From: UBA11222 sp030652895
GTDB taxonomy: Bacteria; Pseudomonadota; Alphaproteobacteria; UBA11222
Direction: 5' to 3'
DNA length: 64,000 bases
Assembly (NCBI GenBank): GCA_038318895.1
Contig: JBBQCS010000001.1
Coordinates: 1-64,000 of the forward strand
How positions within the stretch are numbered: the first letter of the stretch is position 1; each line of letters begins with the position of its first letter. Positions 35,234-43,545 of this stretch are shown piece by piece. Position numbers and translations under genes: made by a program. The notes under the pieces are model-generated. The model saw only the letters and a program-made list of their open reading frames with translations, was not told where the DNA came from and made no database searches.

Positions 35234-35250
35234 ATACTCATTTAGAGCAT
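35234..35250 (-). promoter_or_regulatory. Palindromic operator 1 upstream of nadA (candidate NadQ site)
   Basis: ATACTCATTTAGAGCAT is a 17-bp inverted repeat of the form ATRCTC-N5-GAGYAT, 46-62 bp before the nadA ATG. It shares this form with the second site at 35295-35311. It lies downstream of the proposed -10 element, in the early transcribed region. Confidence 0.65.
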
Positions 35251-35294
35251 AAATGAGGCTTAAAAAAACACCGGCTCTTCTTCCGGTCTTCAAT

Positions 35295-35324
35295 ATGCTA
35301 TATGTGAGCATTTAGGCGAGTCAA
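35295..35324 (-). promoter_or_regulatory. nadA promoter with palindromic operator 2 (candidate NadQ site)
   Basis: Read on the minus strand, a -35 TTGACT (35319-35324) and a -10 TAGCAT (35295-35300) are separated by 18 bp. The 17-bp inverted repeat ATGCTATATGTGAGCAT (35295-35311) covers the -10 and half the spacer, a geometry suited to repression. The regulator gene immediately upstream belongs to COG4111, whose NadQ members are described as controlling nad genes in alphaproteobacteria. Confidence 0.65.
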
Positions 35325-35345
35325 CAACATTATTTCAAAAATATT

Positions 35346-36350
35346 TCAGCGCGGAGACGAAATGCGCACCCCCGCCGCCAGCCGTTCTCGCAGCACTTCA
35401 CGGCGAAAGCGGAACAAAGCGGCGGGACGGCCCCGTTGTTGCGGCTGAATTTCACCGGTGTTTTCGACGATACGGCTGTTCTCGACCAACCGGCGGAAAT
35501 TCTGTTTATGCAGCGGCGTACCCAGAATCGCTTCCACCGTGCGCTGTAATTGGAACAGGCTGAATGTTTCCGGCATCAGGTCAAACACCACCGGCCGGTA
35601 TTTCAGTTTCGCGCGCAATCGCCCCATGGCGGTCGCCAGTATGCGGCGGTGGTCCGACATCATCGGATTTCCCAGTGGCGGAGGGGGCTGTAATCGTTGC
35701 ACGCCTTCACCTTCGCGCCGCGCCTCGGCGACGAGCCCGGCGCCGTAGAGCAGCTGGTAGCGCTCCAGCACGATCTCCTCGTCCCAGCTTGCGCCGTCCA
35801 GCGCAAAGCAGATATTCGCGCGGTCCTGGCGCACGCGTTGTTCGGATTTCGCCGGCCCGGCCTGTATCCAGGCATGCAGCAGCGGCGCGATCACTTTGTC
35901 GATAAAGACCGGGCGCCCGTTGCGCCAGTCTTCCCAGGGAAAATAGTCGTACCAGGAACGCCAGGCCGCATTCTCCGGGGGCGTCATATCCGCCTCATGG
36001 GTTAACGCCAGATAACCAACGGAAATCACTCTTGGGCCACCTTCGCGTTCACGCGGGTGGCGTCCGCTGTCGCCAAAAGTATACAGCTGTTCAACATAGC
36101 CCAGGGTGACACCGATGCGCCCGGTAACGGTTTCGCGCAGTCCAATATCCAGTGTGCGATGGCGGGCGGCGTCAAATGGCCCCGACGGCAACGCGTCGCC
36201 CGCCACATCAAAGCCGCGCGCAATGCTGCGCGCCTCCGCCTCGTCAAGGGCTGGACCATGGCGCACCAGCACGAGCGGCCTGCCATCGGTAACCGCGACG
36301 ATTACCGCTCCCAGATCGATGATCATGTCGGTATGTTTGGGAGCCTCCAT
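35346..36350 (-). CDS. nadQ: NadQ-type (COG4111) transcriptional regulator of NAD biosynthesis
   Basis: 334-residue protein with an N-terminal Nudix-like domain (about residues 8-160) and a C-terminal winged-helix region (about 220-320). The Nudix box has lost its catalytic glutamates; the corresponding segment reads GRIGVTLGYVEQLYTFGDSG, typical of this regulator group rather than of hydrolases. The C-terminal part (FSLFQLQRTVEAILGTPLHK, then GRPAALFRFRREVL) resembles the winged helix of NrtR-like proteins. It sits directly before nadA, whose promoter contains two palindromes. A repressor sensing an NAD-related nucleotide is inferred from family and context. Confidence 0.78.
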   Translation of the reverse strand: MEAPKHTDMIIDLGAVIVAVTDGRPLVLVRHGPALDEAEARSIARGFDVAGDALPSGPFDAARHRTLDIGLRETVTGRIGVTLGYVEQLYTFGDSGRHPREREGGPRVISVGYLALTHEADMTPPENAAWRSWYDYFPWEDWRNGRPVFIDKVIAPLLHAWIQAGPAKSEQRVRQDRANICFALDGASWDEEIVLERYQLLYGAGLVAEARREGEGVQRLQPPPPLGNPMMSDHRRILATAMGRLRAKLKYRPVVFDLMPETFSLFQLQRTVEAILGTPLHKQNFRRLVENSRIVENTGEIQPQQRGRPAALFRFRREVLRERLAAGVRISSPR

Positions 36351-36364
36351 GCCTGGACTTTGAT

Positions 36365-36871
36365 TTACAGCTTTGCGGGCATGGAAAACAATGTGCCTTC
36401 CATGTCGAACTCGCCAGGCCCCATTTCGTTGACCGCTTCGATCATCCGGCCCTTGCGTCCCATCAGTTTGTCTGCAACGGCCACCAGGCGGCGATTGGGC
36501 TGGGCGTGGCGCGCGGCGGTGCGCATTATCTGTGCGGCGCTACGTTCGTGGCCTTCGTTCAGATGGCACAGGGCGATATAGGCGGTGGCGGTCGAACGGC
36601 TGATCCCTGCCCAGCAGTGGATCAGCATCGGCGCGCTTTGATCCCAGCTGTCGATGAAACCGAGGATATCCCTGATGTGCTCGTCACCGGGTATGACCAG
36701 TCCTTCGCGTGGCTCAGCGATGTCGTTCACCGATAGCCGCAAATGCCGCTCACGGTGCACTAAAGGCGGCGTGTCTATCATTGATGCAGGGTCGAGCAAG
36801 GATACAAGATGTGACGGCGCCAACCGTTCAATCGAAGCATGCACCTGGCTAAGCGGACAAACATATATCAT
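36365..36871 (-). CDS. Protein tyrosine phosphatase-like protein
   Basis: 168-residue dual-specificity/tyrosine phosphatase-type protein. The P-loop is LIHCWAGISRSTATAY, matching HC-x5-R-S with the catalytic Cys and Arg. A preceding aspartate-containing segment could serve as the general acid. It is cytoplasmic, without a signal peptide. ATG 36871 has GAGGAATT about 8 bases upstream; the frame extends to 36937 but without support. It ends 14 bp before nadQ and may be cotranscribed with it. The substrate is unknown. Confidence 0.83.
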   Translation of the reverse strand: MIYVCPLSQVHASIERLAPSHLVSLLDPASMIDTPPLVHRERHLRLSVNDIAEPREGLVIPGDEHIRDILGFIDSWDQSAPMLIHCWAGISRSTATAYIALCHLNEGHERSAAQIMRTAARHAQPNRRLVAVADKLMGRKGRMIEAVNEMGPGEFDMEGTLFSMPAKL

Positions 36872-36942
36872 TGTGAATTCCTCAATTTGACCGGCCAACA
36901 CTTGCCTATAGATAAATCTGCCATAGTGCCAGCACACATACC

Positions 36943-37554
36943 TTATTTTGGAGCCAATATGCGAAAGCGTTCCAGAAAGGCGCGCTTGGCCCGGCTAGGG
37001 GAAAGCTGATGAATTTCGGGACAGACAAGATTGCGCGGCCGGTCAAAAATCCGTCCGGCTTCGGCGACGTCAAACCCGGCTACCGAGATAGCCTCGAAAT
37101 AGGCGCTGGCGCGGTCGGCGCGCTTGATCGTTCGCGCAATTTCATCGGGCAGCAGCGCAGGCAATCCAAATCGCAGCCGTATAGCGCTGTCCAGCCGCTG
37201 TTCCAGCGCCTTATAATTGGTCCCGACCGCCGCCTTGAAGGGGCTGATCAAATCTCCCACCACATATTCCGCCGCATCATGAAGTAACGCCGCCAGCCGC
37301 CAGCGTTGTTCGGCGCGCGGTTGTATACAGTCATATAAAGCCAGAACCAAAAGCGAATGTTGCGCGACGCTGAACGGCCACGGGCCATTTGTCTGACCGT
37401 TCCAGCGCGCAACACGCGACAGGCCGTGGGCGATATCTTCTATTTCAATATCCAGAGGAGAGGGATCCAGCAGATCCAGCCGCCGCCCGCTCAGCATTCG
37501 TTGCCAGGCCCGTCCCTGCTTATCTTTATCCTGTTTTTGTGTTTTCACGTACAT
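36943..37554 (-). CDS. HD-domain phosphohydrolase (YfbR-like 5'-nucleotidase family)
   Basis: 203-residue HD-superfamily hydrolase. The metal site is visible as FSVAQHSLLV (first His), AALLHDAAEYVVGD (HD) and a later RADRASAYFEA (Asp). The WPFSVAQHS and GDLISPFK segments resemble YfbR/YedJ-type nucleotidases that remove phosphate from deoxynucleoside monophosphates. Upstream gene of the phosphatase-nadQ-nadABC series. A nucleotide-related role fits that context but is inference. Confidence 0.82.
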   Translation of the reverse strand: MYVKTQKQDKDKQGRAWQRMLSGRRLDLLDPSPLDIEIEDIAHGLSRVARWNGQTNGPWPFSVAQHSLLVLALYDCIQPRAEQRWRLAALLHDAAEYVVGDLISPFKAAVGTNYKALEQRLDSAIRLRFGLPALLPDEIARTIKRADRASAYFEAISVAGFDVAEAGRIFDRPRNLVCPEIHQLSPSRAKRAFLERFRILAPK

Positions 37555-37725
37555 ATCACCAGTATTACTTAGAGTTGTATAGATTATATACTTAAATAGA
37601 AAAATTATACCACACGTTTAACAAATGTGGCGAAATTAAGTCAAAAAAATTCCTGTATTCGCGTAAATATGAACATTGAATTCTGAAAGGTCGTCCATAT
37701 TTATTGTGTAGCAGAGGACGAGACC

Positions 37726-38328
37726 ATGGATAGAAACAATATCATACTAACAATCTTCGAATATTGGCGATCCAAGCTCAAGGGCCGCCGACTACCCTCC
37801 CGGTCGGATATTGTGCCGGGCGAGTTACGCGAGTTGTTGCCCTTCTTGTTTATTGCGAAGGTGAATACGATAACCCCTGCAGGGCGTGAGATCAATTTAC
37901 GGCTTGTCGGGACCCATATCGAGCGAGCCCTGGGGTTCGATCTTACAGGCTTTCCTGTTGGCGGCGTGGCTAGACACTGGCAGGATTTTACTGTTGGGCG
38001 CGATTTTTTCGATGCAGCAAGCCAGCGCAGCGCGATTATTGCCACGCATGAGTTGCGGGGCACTATAACCCCTGAAAAATTTCTGCCCCAGCAAACCGGC
38101 GCCGCCTTTTTGCGCTACCATAGGGTGGTGCTGCCTTTGTCGTGCGATGGGTTTCGCGTGGACCGCCTTTTAGGCGCATTGGTTGCGGAGGTGCGCGAGA
38201 ATGTCTGGGCAATGTGGCAGGCGCCCTTTGCATTTGAAGTAAAGGCCAAAAAGCTGCTGACATCCCCTTTCACCTGGCCGGCAAATGCGAAATCTATTGC
38301 GTTACCGGCACGCCGGGTTCTTGTTTAG
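37726..38328 (+). CDS. PAS_5-family (DUF1457-type) PAS domain protein
   Basis: 200-residue protein with a single PAS-like fold of the family confined largely to alphaproteobacteria. The N-terminus YWRSKLKGRRLPSRSDIVPGELRELLPFLFI is the recognisable region, followed by LRLVGTHIERALGFDLTG. It has no output domain, so it is a small sensor or adaptor of unknown ligand. GAGGACGAG precedes the ATG. The 170 bp upstream is A+T-rich and holds the promoters of this gene and of the divergent HD gene. Its end overlaps the convergent Lrp gene by 35 bp. Confidence 0.82.
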   Translation: MDRNNIILTIFEYWRSKLKGRRLPSRSDIVPGELRELLPFLFIAKVNTITPAGREINLRLVGTHIERALGFDLTGFPVGGVARHWQDFTVGRDFFDAASQRSAIIATHELRGTITPEKFLPQQTGAAFLRYHRVVLPLSCDGFRVDRLLGALVAEVRENVWAMWQAPFAFEVKAKKLLTSPFTWPANAKSIALPARRVLV

Positions 38329-38767
38329 CGGTACGTATCGTGAGAGAGGTTTTCACGCTGGCCACATTTGGCGCAGACGTCAGATTTGCGGTTAAAAAGC
38401 GCTGAAATTCTGAAAGGTCATGCGCGACACATTTCAGTATGAAATCGATTTCACCGTTCAGCATGTGACATTCGCGCACAATTGGCCAGGCGGCCACCAT
38501 TTGCTCGAATGTTACGAGATCGGCCTCCGCCTGACTGCGCAATGACACCATGGCGAATACCGTGACTTCATATCCCAACGCCCTGGCGTCCAAATCCGCA
38601 TGATAGCCCCGAATGAACCCTGCTTCTTCCAGTGCACGCACCCGGCGCAGGCAGGGCGGCGCGGAAATGCCCACCCGGTGTGCAAGCTCGACATTGGTAA
38701 TGCGGCCATCCGCCTGCATCTCCCGAAGGATCATGCGATCAATTTCGTCCAATTTAACCCGTTGCAT
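38294..38767 (-). CDS. Lrp/AsnC-family transcriptional regulator
   Basis: 157-residue feast/famine regulator. The N-terminal winged HTH (residues 5-55: LDEIDRMILREMQADGRITN) is followed by LAHRVGISAPPCLRRVRALE as the recognition helix region. The C-terminal RAM domain (about 65-140) contains HMLNGEIDFILKCVA, the amino-acid-sensing segment. Divergent from the ELM1-like gene with 80 bp between them, so it may control that unit or itself. Target and ligand are not known. Confidence 0.92.
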   Translation of the reverse strand: MQRVKLDEIDRMILREMQADGRITNVELAHRVGISAPPCLRRVRALEEAGFIRGYHADLDARALGYEVTVFAMVSLRSQAEADLVTFEQMVAAWPIVRECHMLNGEIDFILKCVAHDLSEFQRFLTANLTSAPNVASVKTSLTIRTAKQEPGVPVTQ

Positions 38768-38847
38768 GGTGATCGAATTCCGAGACTTATGATGTAAATG
38801 ATAATATTATTACAAGCGTGAGTAATTATATAACCCAATTAGGGCCA

Positions 38848-39852
38848 ATGAGTAACAATCATAAGCCTTTACGACCGCCCGAGCCTACCTGCTGGGTTGT
38901 TACCGATGGCAATGCGGGGATGGAAAATCAGTGCCTGGGTCTGGCTGAAGCGCTGGGGGTCATCGCACAGGTCAAACGCCTTAGACTGCGTGCCCCGTGG
39001 GAGTGGCTGCCACCGCGGCTGGGCAGGCTGGCAAACCCGCTCGCGGGGCTGGATGCGCGCGGCGATATGCTTAATCCTCCCTGGCCGGATTTATTGATCG
39101 CCACTGGGCGGCGAACTGTTGCCGTCAGCGCGATGATCAAGCGGCTGAACAGCAGGACCGTGACCGTGCAAATCCAGAACCCGCATTTTCCAGTGTCAGC
39201 CTTTGATCTGGTGGTGACGCCCGCGCATGACCGCCTGAGCGGCGCGAACGTGATCACGACGGCGGGTGCGCTGCACCGGGTTACGCGGGTGCGCCTGGAT
39301 ATGGCGGCGCAGGAATTTCGCAGCGCTCTGGCGCATCTGCCGCGGCCGTTGATTGCCGTGCTGATTGGCGGCGCCAACAAGGCGTACCGGATGAATCCGC
39401 AAATCATTGCAAGATTTGCCGATAGCCTGCGTGATCTGGCAGCGGAAACCGGGTGCAGTTTTGCCGTCACGCCGTCACGCCGCACAGGAGATGACAATAT
39501 AGCCGCGTTGCGCAAGGGGCTGGCCGGGACGCCGCATACGCTTTGGGAGGGGGAGGGCGCCAATCCCTATTTCGGCTATCTGGGGTTGGCCGACGCGGTG
39601 ATTGTCACGTCGGACTCGGTCAATATGGTGAGCGAGGCTTGCGCATCCCAAAAACCGGTTTATGTATACAATCTTCCGGGCGGGTCGGCTAAATTTAACG
39701 CCTTTCATACGGCAATGCGTGAAAGCGGCGCCGTGCGGCCCTTCATTCCGGGGCAGACAACGCGGCTTGAATCATGGACGCCGCCTGCGATTGATGATAC
39801 GGCCACGGTGGCCAGGGCGGTCAAACGCCTGCTTATTATTCGAAACAACTGA
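38848..39852 (+). CDS. ELM1/DUF1022-family protein (putative glycosyltransferase)
   Basis: 334-residue protein of the 'mitochondrial fission ELM1' family (DUF1022), which bacteria share with plant ELM1 and which has a GT-B-like fold. Landmarks are CWVVTDGNAGMENQCLGLAEAL at the N-terminus (first 19 residues of the diagnostic motif), LIGGANKAYRMN near residue 185, and the C-terminal ADAVIVTSDSVNMVSEACAS, which resembles a donor-sugar-binding loop. A glycosyltransferase role is likely but unproven. The start is uncertain: ATG 38848 has AGGG only 3 bases away, and a GTG at 38818 is open upstream. First of a three-gene same-strand unit. Confidence 0.83.
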   Translation: MSNNHKPLRPPEPTCWVVTDGNAGMENQCLGLAEALGVIAQVKRLRLRAPWEWLPPRLGRLANPLAGLDARGDMLNPPWPDLLIATGRRTVAVSAMIKRLNSRTVTVQIQNPHFPVSAFDLVVTPAHDRLSGANVITTAGALHRVTRVRLDMAAQEFRSALAHLPRPLIAVLIGGANKAYRMNPQIIARFADSLRDLAAETGCSFAVTPSRRTGDDNIAALRKGLAGTPHTLWEGEGANPYFGYLGLADAVIVTSDSVNMVSEACASQKPVYVYNLPGGSAKFNAFHTAMRESGAVRPFIPGQTTRLESWTPPAIDDTATVARAVKRLLIIRNN

Positions 39853-39862
39853 CGGATACGGC

Positions 39863-40486
39863 ATGCCGGTGCTTGATATAGCGGCTCTGCAGATAGCCCC
39901 TTTGCAACATGATCCGTTTGATTATGTGCTGGTGCCCGGTTTTGTGAACGCGGCGGCGCTGGCGGATATCAACAGGGATTTTCCGGCGGTTCCCGGACCC
40001 GGCTCGTACCCCCCGGCGCGTCTGGATATTCGCGGGCGGTTTGGCACGTTGCTGGACGAACTGGATGGTGTGGAATTTCAGACGGCCATCGCGGAGAAAT
40101 TTGGCGTCGATCTTTCCGGCTATCCCACCATGTTTACCGTGCGCGGGTTTTGCCGCTTGTCCGATGGCAAAATACACAATGACAGCGAAACCAAAATTAT
40201 TACCGTACTGCTCTATCTGAACCCGCCATGGGAAGCCGGGGCGGGCCGTCTGCGATTATTGCGCGGCCCGGATGATCTGAACGATATGGCAGCGGAAGTG
40301 CCGCCCGATGGCGGCAGTCTGCTGGTGTTCCGCCGCGCTGCAAATAGCTGGCACGGGCATGAACCCTATGAAGGGCAGCGCCGCGCCATCCAGATGAACT
40401 GGGTGCGTGATGCGGGTGTTGTTCGGCGCGAACAGTTGCGGCACCGTATATCGGCGGCGGCCAAACGCCTCGTTCCATTTGTGTGA
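39863..40486 (+). CDS. 2-oxoglutarate/Fe(II)-dependent oxygenase-like protein
   Basis: 207-residue protein with a double-stranded beta-helix fold. The iron ligands are HNDSETKII (H-x-D near residue 112) and a distal His in WHGHEPYEGQRRAIQ near 175, with the following Arg suited to bind 2-oxoglutarate. It resembles prolyl-hydroxylase-type 2OG-Fe(II) oxygenases that modify sugars, lipids or peptides. It starts 10 bp after the ELM1-like gene and ends 6 bp before the large unknown gene, so the three are cotranscribed. Confidence 0.82.
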   Translation: MPVLDIAALQIAPLQHDPFDYVLVPGFVNAAALADINRDFPAVPGPGSYPPARLDIRGRFGTLLDELDGVEFQTAIAEKFGVDLSGYPTMFTVRGFCRLSDGKIHNDSETKIITVLLYLNPPWEAGAGRLRLLRGPDDLNDMAAEVPPDGGSLLVFRRAANSWHGHEPYEGQRRAIQMNWVRDAGVVRREQLRHRISAAAKRLVPFV

Positions 40487-40492
40487 GTGCAG

Positions 40493-42466
40493 ATGGCGCT
40501 GAACCTTGAAACTTTCTCTAACGCCGATATGAAAAGCGGCTGGCGGCCTGGCAATAATGCGGGCGGCCACTCGCTGTTCAAGGCGCTGGGTCATCCGATG
40601 GCGGCGCGCCGCGGGCGGGCATTGTTTGACGCATGCCTGCAAAATGGCCCTATCGCGATTTACGATCCGCGCGGGGTCGCGGCGGCGTTCGATGCGCTGT
40701 TCGGAATTTCGCGTTGTGAGATTGAAAATATTTATGTGCAGCGTGTAGAAGATCAGGATACGGATATTTTAGGGAAATCCGCCAGATTGCTGACGGAATT
40801 GCCGCAATCGAAGGCCAGGACACTGCTGGTCCTGTCGTTTGATGCGGCGCGCCTCACGGGACACTTGCAACCGTTGCTGCCGGCCGGCATGACTGTACGT
40901 TCACTGGACGAGATGCGCATTGACGCAGAGATGTTGACCAACACCGGCAATTATACTGACCCGCTGAATTTCGCGACGAATTTTGCGTTGTTCCGGGATG
41001 TGGCGGGCAGGGATGCACAGGGCGGGCTGCACACCACCATTACGACCGCAAATTACTGGGGCATGCAGGGGGCGGAAAACCCCGGACTGTGGCTATGCCT
41101 GTTCGATGCGAATGGAAATGTGCTGGCGGAGTGGCATGAGCCGTTGCCGCAGGCAGGCGCGTTGATCCGAATTGACAGCCGTGAGGTGCGCGCGCGTTTT
41201 GGCCTAGGGGATTTTTGCGGATCGTTGTTCATGCATGCGCTGCGCGTGGTGAAACATGACATCGTCAAATATGCGCTGGATATTCATGGGGAAGACGGGG
41301 CCGCGCTTTCGTGCAGTCATGACGCCAATGCGTGGCCAGCAGATTTTTATGCGGGGATGCCTGCGGCACAGTCCGATGAGCGCGTGATCCTGCATATTCA
41401 GAACAGTCACCCGACACCTATCCCTGCAGGCATTATCGGGCTTGGCATTATGGGCGGGCGATCGGTCAACAGACTGGAGATCGAAATCGCGCCGTTCGCC
41501 ACTTACGCACTGGACGTGGCGCAGCTATTGCCGCAGGCGCGTTGGCCCGATCAGGTCGAAATTCATGCCGGACGCTATTTCGTCCGTCCACGCTATGAAA
41601 CCGTGCGGGGCGACGGACGCAGGCGGATTGCCCACGCCAACGTCGAACGCACCGATTTGCAGTCTGATCCGCGTATTCCACAGCTGTCCAAAAGCATGGG
41701 CAAGGCCTATCTTATGCCGCTGCCGGTGCCGCCATTGAAAGAGTTTTCCTCGTTGATGCTGCCAACGCCCATGGCGGCCGGTCAGCGGGAATTGCCCGTG
41801 CGGGCGGAACTTTATGATGCGAACGGTGACAAGGTTGCAGAACATTTCATGGGGCGTCTGCAGCGGCGCGACAGTGTTCCACTGAGCATTGACAGCTGGT
41901 TGAGACAATCGGGTGCGACGCTTGCATCCGGGTCCGGGCATATCGAGTTTCTGTATGATTTTCGCGATGGCGGCGAGGCGGATGGCTGGCTGCATGCGCT
42001 GGGGAAATATACGCTGCGTTCGAGCGGCCATCAGGCGGAAACAATTTTCGGCGCACATATTTATAACGTGCCAGTGATATATAAGGACGAGCCGCAATCC
42101 TACACTGATACCCCGCCGGGGTTGTCGACCCGGCTGTTTCTGCGGCTGGGGCAAAATCTTGGAATAAAAATGGATGCGCTGTGCCATCTGATTTATCCGG
42201 CGTCACTTCCCTGGCATAAAAAATCCAGTACACAGATCATTCTGCATGATGGCGATGGTCAGGTCGTGGCGCAAAAACAGGTTGCCATTAAGTGCAGTGG
42301 CAGCCTGTTCTGGCGCTATTCGGAAATGTTTGACGCAGGAGATCGCAAGGCGGCGGGTCCAGGCGCCTATGTCATCGTGCGCGACGCCACCTGCCGTCTG
42401 TTTGGCTTTCACGGGCTTATGCATGGAACCACCAGTTTCAGCCTGGATCACATGTTCGGATTTTAG
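40493..42466 (+). CDS. Large protein of unknown function with three repeated beta-rich modules
   Basis: 657-residue soluble protein without signal peptide or TM segment; I do not recognise a named family. Residues 1-150 look like an alpha/beta domain (LVLSFDAARLTGHL). After this come three similar modules: LCLFDANGNVLAEWHEPLP (near 202), AELYDANGDKVAEHFMGRL (near 438) and IILHDGDGQVVAQKQVAI (near 582). The first two are followed about 10 residues later by an IDS motif. Each module is followed by a second strand-rich stretch, the last being the C-terminus GFHGLMHGTTSFSLDHMFGF. The pattern suggests three Ig-like or carbohydrate-binding folds. ATG 40493 is preferred over the GTG at 40487. Operon with the ELM1-like and oxygenase genes. 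Confidence 0.7.
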   Translation: MALNLETFSNADMKSGWRPGNNAGGHSLFKALGHPMAARRGRALFDACLQNGPIAIYDPRGVAAAFDALFGISRCEIENIYVQRVEDQDTDILGKSARLLTELPQSKARTLLVLSFDAARLTGHLQPLLPAGMTVRSLDEMRIDAEMLTNTGNYTDPLNFATNFALFRDVAGRDAQGGLHTTITTANYWGMQGAENPGLWLCLFDANGNVLAEWHEPLPQAGALIRIDSREVRARFGLGDFCGSLFMHALRVVKHDIVKYALDIHGEDGAALSCSHDANAWPADFYAGMPAAQSDERVILHIQNSHPTPIPAGIIGLGIMGGRSVNRLEIEIAPFATYALDVAQLLPQARWPDQVEIHAGRYFVRPRYETVRGDGRRRIAHANVERTDLQSDPRIPQLSKSMGKAYLMPLPVPPLKEFSSLMLPTPMAAGQRELPVRAELYDANGDKVAEHFMGRLQRRDSVPLSIDSWLRQSGATLASGSGHIEFLYDFRDGGEADGWLHALGKYTLRSSGHQAETIFGAHIYNVPVIYKDEPQSYTDTPPGLSTRLFLRLGQNLGIKMDALCHLIYPASLPWHKKSSTQIILHDGDGQVVAQKQVAIKCSGSLFWRYSEMFDAGDRKAAGPGAYVIVRDATCRLFGFHGLMHGTTSFSLDHMFGF

Positions 42467-42625
42467 CTCACGCCGGTTACGCTACTTTGCGCCGATATTG
42501 CGCCTGTTGATTTTCCGATAGCCTGGTCTTAAGTCCGCCTTTTGCGCCCTGCCCGTGACGGTGAATCCCGATACTCAACAAACCCCGGAACGAGATAGGT
42601 ATGGCATACTAAAATACTCCTGCCG

Positions 42626-43480
42626 TCATTCCTTCTTGCCTGTTTCGCGGTAATCGCCGAAGTCCGCGTCGCGGTTGCTGAGGGCGGTGGTGAGGCCCTG
42701 CTCGCCGATGGATTTGATCCAGGTTTGTGAGGTTTCGGTAAAACTGGCCAGGCCCTGAATTTCGGTGGTGGCGCGAAGCGCGGCGCGAATGCCCATAATG
42801 TCCATCTGGCGGTGCACGCTGCGCTTGTTGAACTGTTGCAGATCTGGCGGCACCTTGGCTACGCGGGCCGCCATTTCCAGCACCTTGGCCTCCAGCTGAT
42901 CCGCAGGGACCGAGGCGTTGGCGAAACCGCATTCGGCGGCCTCGATCCCGGTCATGCTGTCGCCGGTCAGCATCATTTCCATGCCCTTGCGCATGCCCAT
43001 CACCCAGGGGAAGAACTGATTGTCCGGCGGGCTGATGGAACGCACCGGCGGATAGCCGATCTTGGCGTCATCGGCCACATAGATCAGATCGCAGGACTGC
43101 GCCAGTTCCATGCCGCCCGCCAGGCAATAGCCGGTAACCTGGGCGATGACCGGTTTCGCCAGATCCCAGATGTAAAAACAGCCCTCAAGCACGTGACGCG
43201 GCCAGTTGGCGAGGCCGCCTGCGGTGTAATAGGGCTGGCCCTTGGTCACATTGGTTTTCAGGTCATACCCGGCGCTGAACGCTTTTTCATTGCCGCGAAT
43301 GATCATCACGCGCACGGAACGGTCCTGATCGGCGCGCGTGAGTGCGTCGAACAGCTCGCCGCGCAGGGCGTTGCTGAGTGCATTGCGCGCCTCGGGCCGG
43401 TTCAGGGTGATGCGGCGGATATGTTCGGTTCCCGGCGGGGTGTCGACGATTACATATTTATAGTCGGGGGTATCGCTCAT
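42626..43480 (-). CDS. Enoyl-CoA hydratase/isomerase-family protein
   Basis: 284-residue crotonase-fold protein. The oxyanion-hole segments are NEKAFSAGYDLKTNV near residue 65 and VTGYCLAGGMELAQSCDLIY near 115. The catalytic glutamates of classical enoyl-CoA hydratase are not clearly both present, so it could be an isomerase, hydrolase or decarboxylase of the family. ATG 43480 has GGGAGGA with 7-base spacing. Divergent from the HMG-CoA lyase gene, which hints at branched-chain amino acid or related acyl-CoA breakdown. Confidence 0.88.
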   Translation of the reverse strand: MSDTPDYKYVIVDTPPGTEHIRRITLNRPEARNALSNALRGELFDALTRADQDRSVRVMIIRGNEKAFSAGYDLKTNVTKGQPYYTAGGLANWPRHVLEGCFYIWDLAKPVIAQVTGYCLAGGMELAQSCDLIYVADDAKIGYPPVRSISPPDNQFFPWVMGMRKGMEMMLTGDSMTGIEAAECGFANASVPADQLEAKVLEMAARVAKVPPDLQQFNKRSVHRQMDIMGIRAALRATTEIQGLASFTETSQTWIKSIGEQGLTTALSNRDADFGDYRETGKKE

Positions 43481-43545
43481 CTGGTTTCCTCCCACGTTTA
43501 TTTCAGGTTACAATAGAAGCTATTGGCATATTAGAGGAAGCTGAC

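Noticed and set aside
37555..37725. A+T-rich intergenic stretch considered for a tRNA or small RNA
   Set aside because: No cloverleaf, T-loop or terminator could be drawn; only a weak CCACA/TGTGG repeat is present.
42467..42625. 159-bp gap considered for a small gene or RNA
   Set aside because: No reading frame with a ribosome binding site and no stable stem with T tract on either strand.
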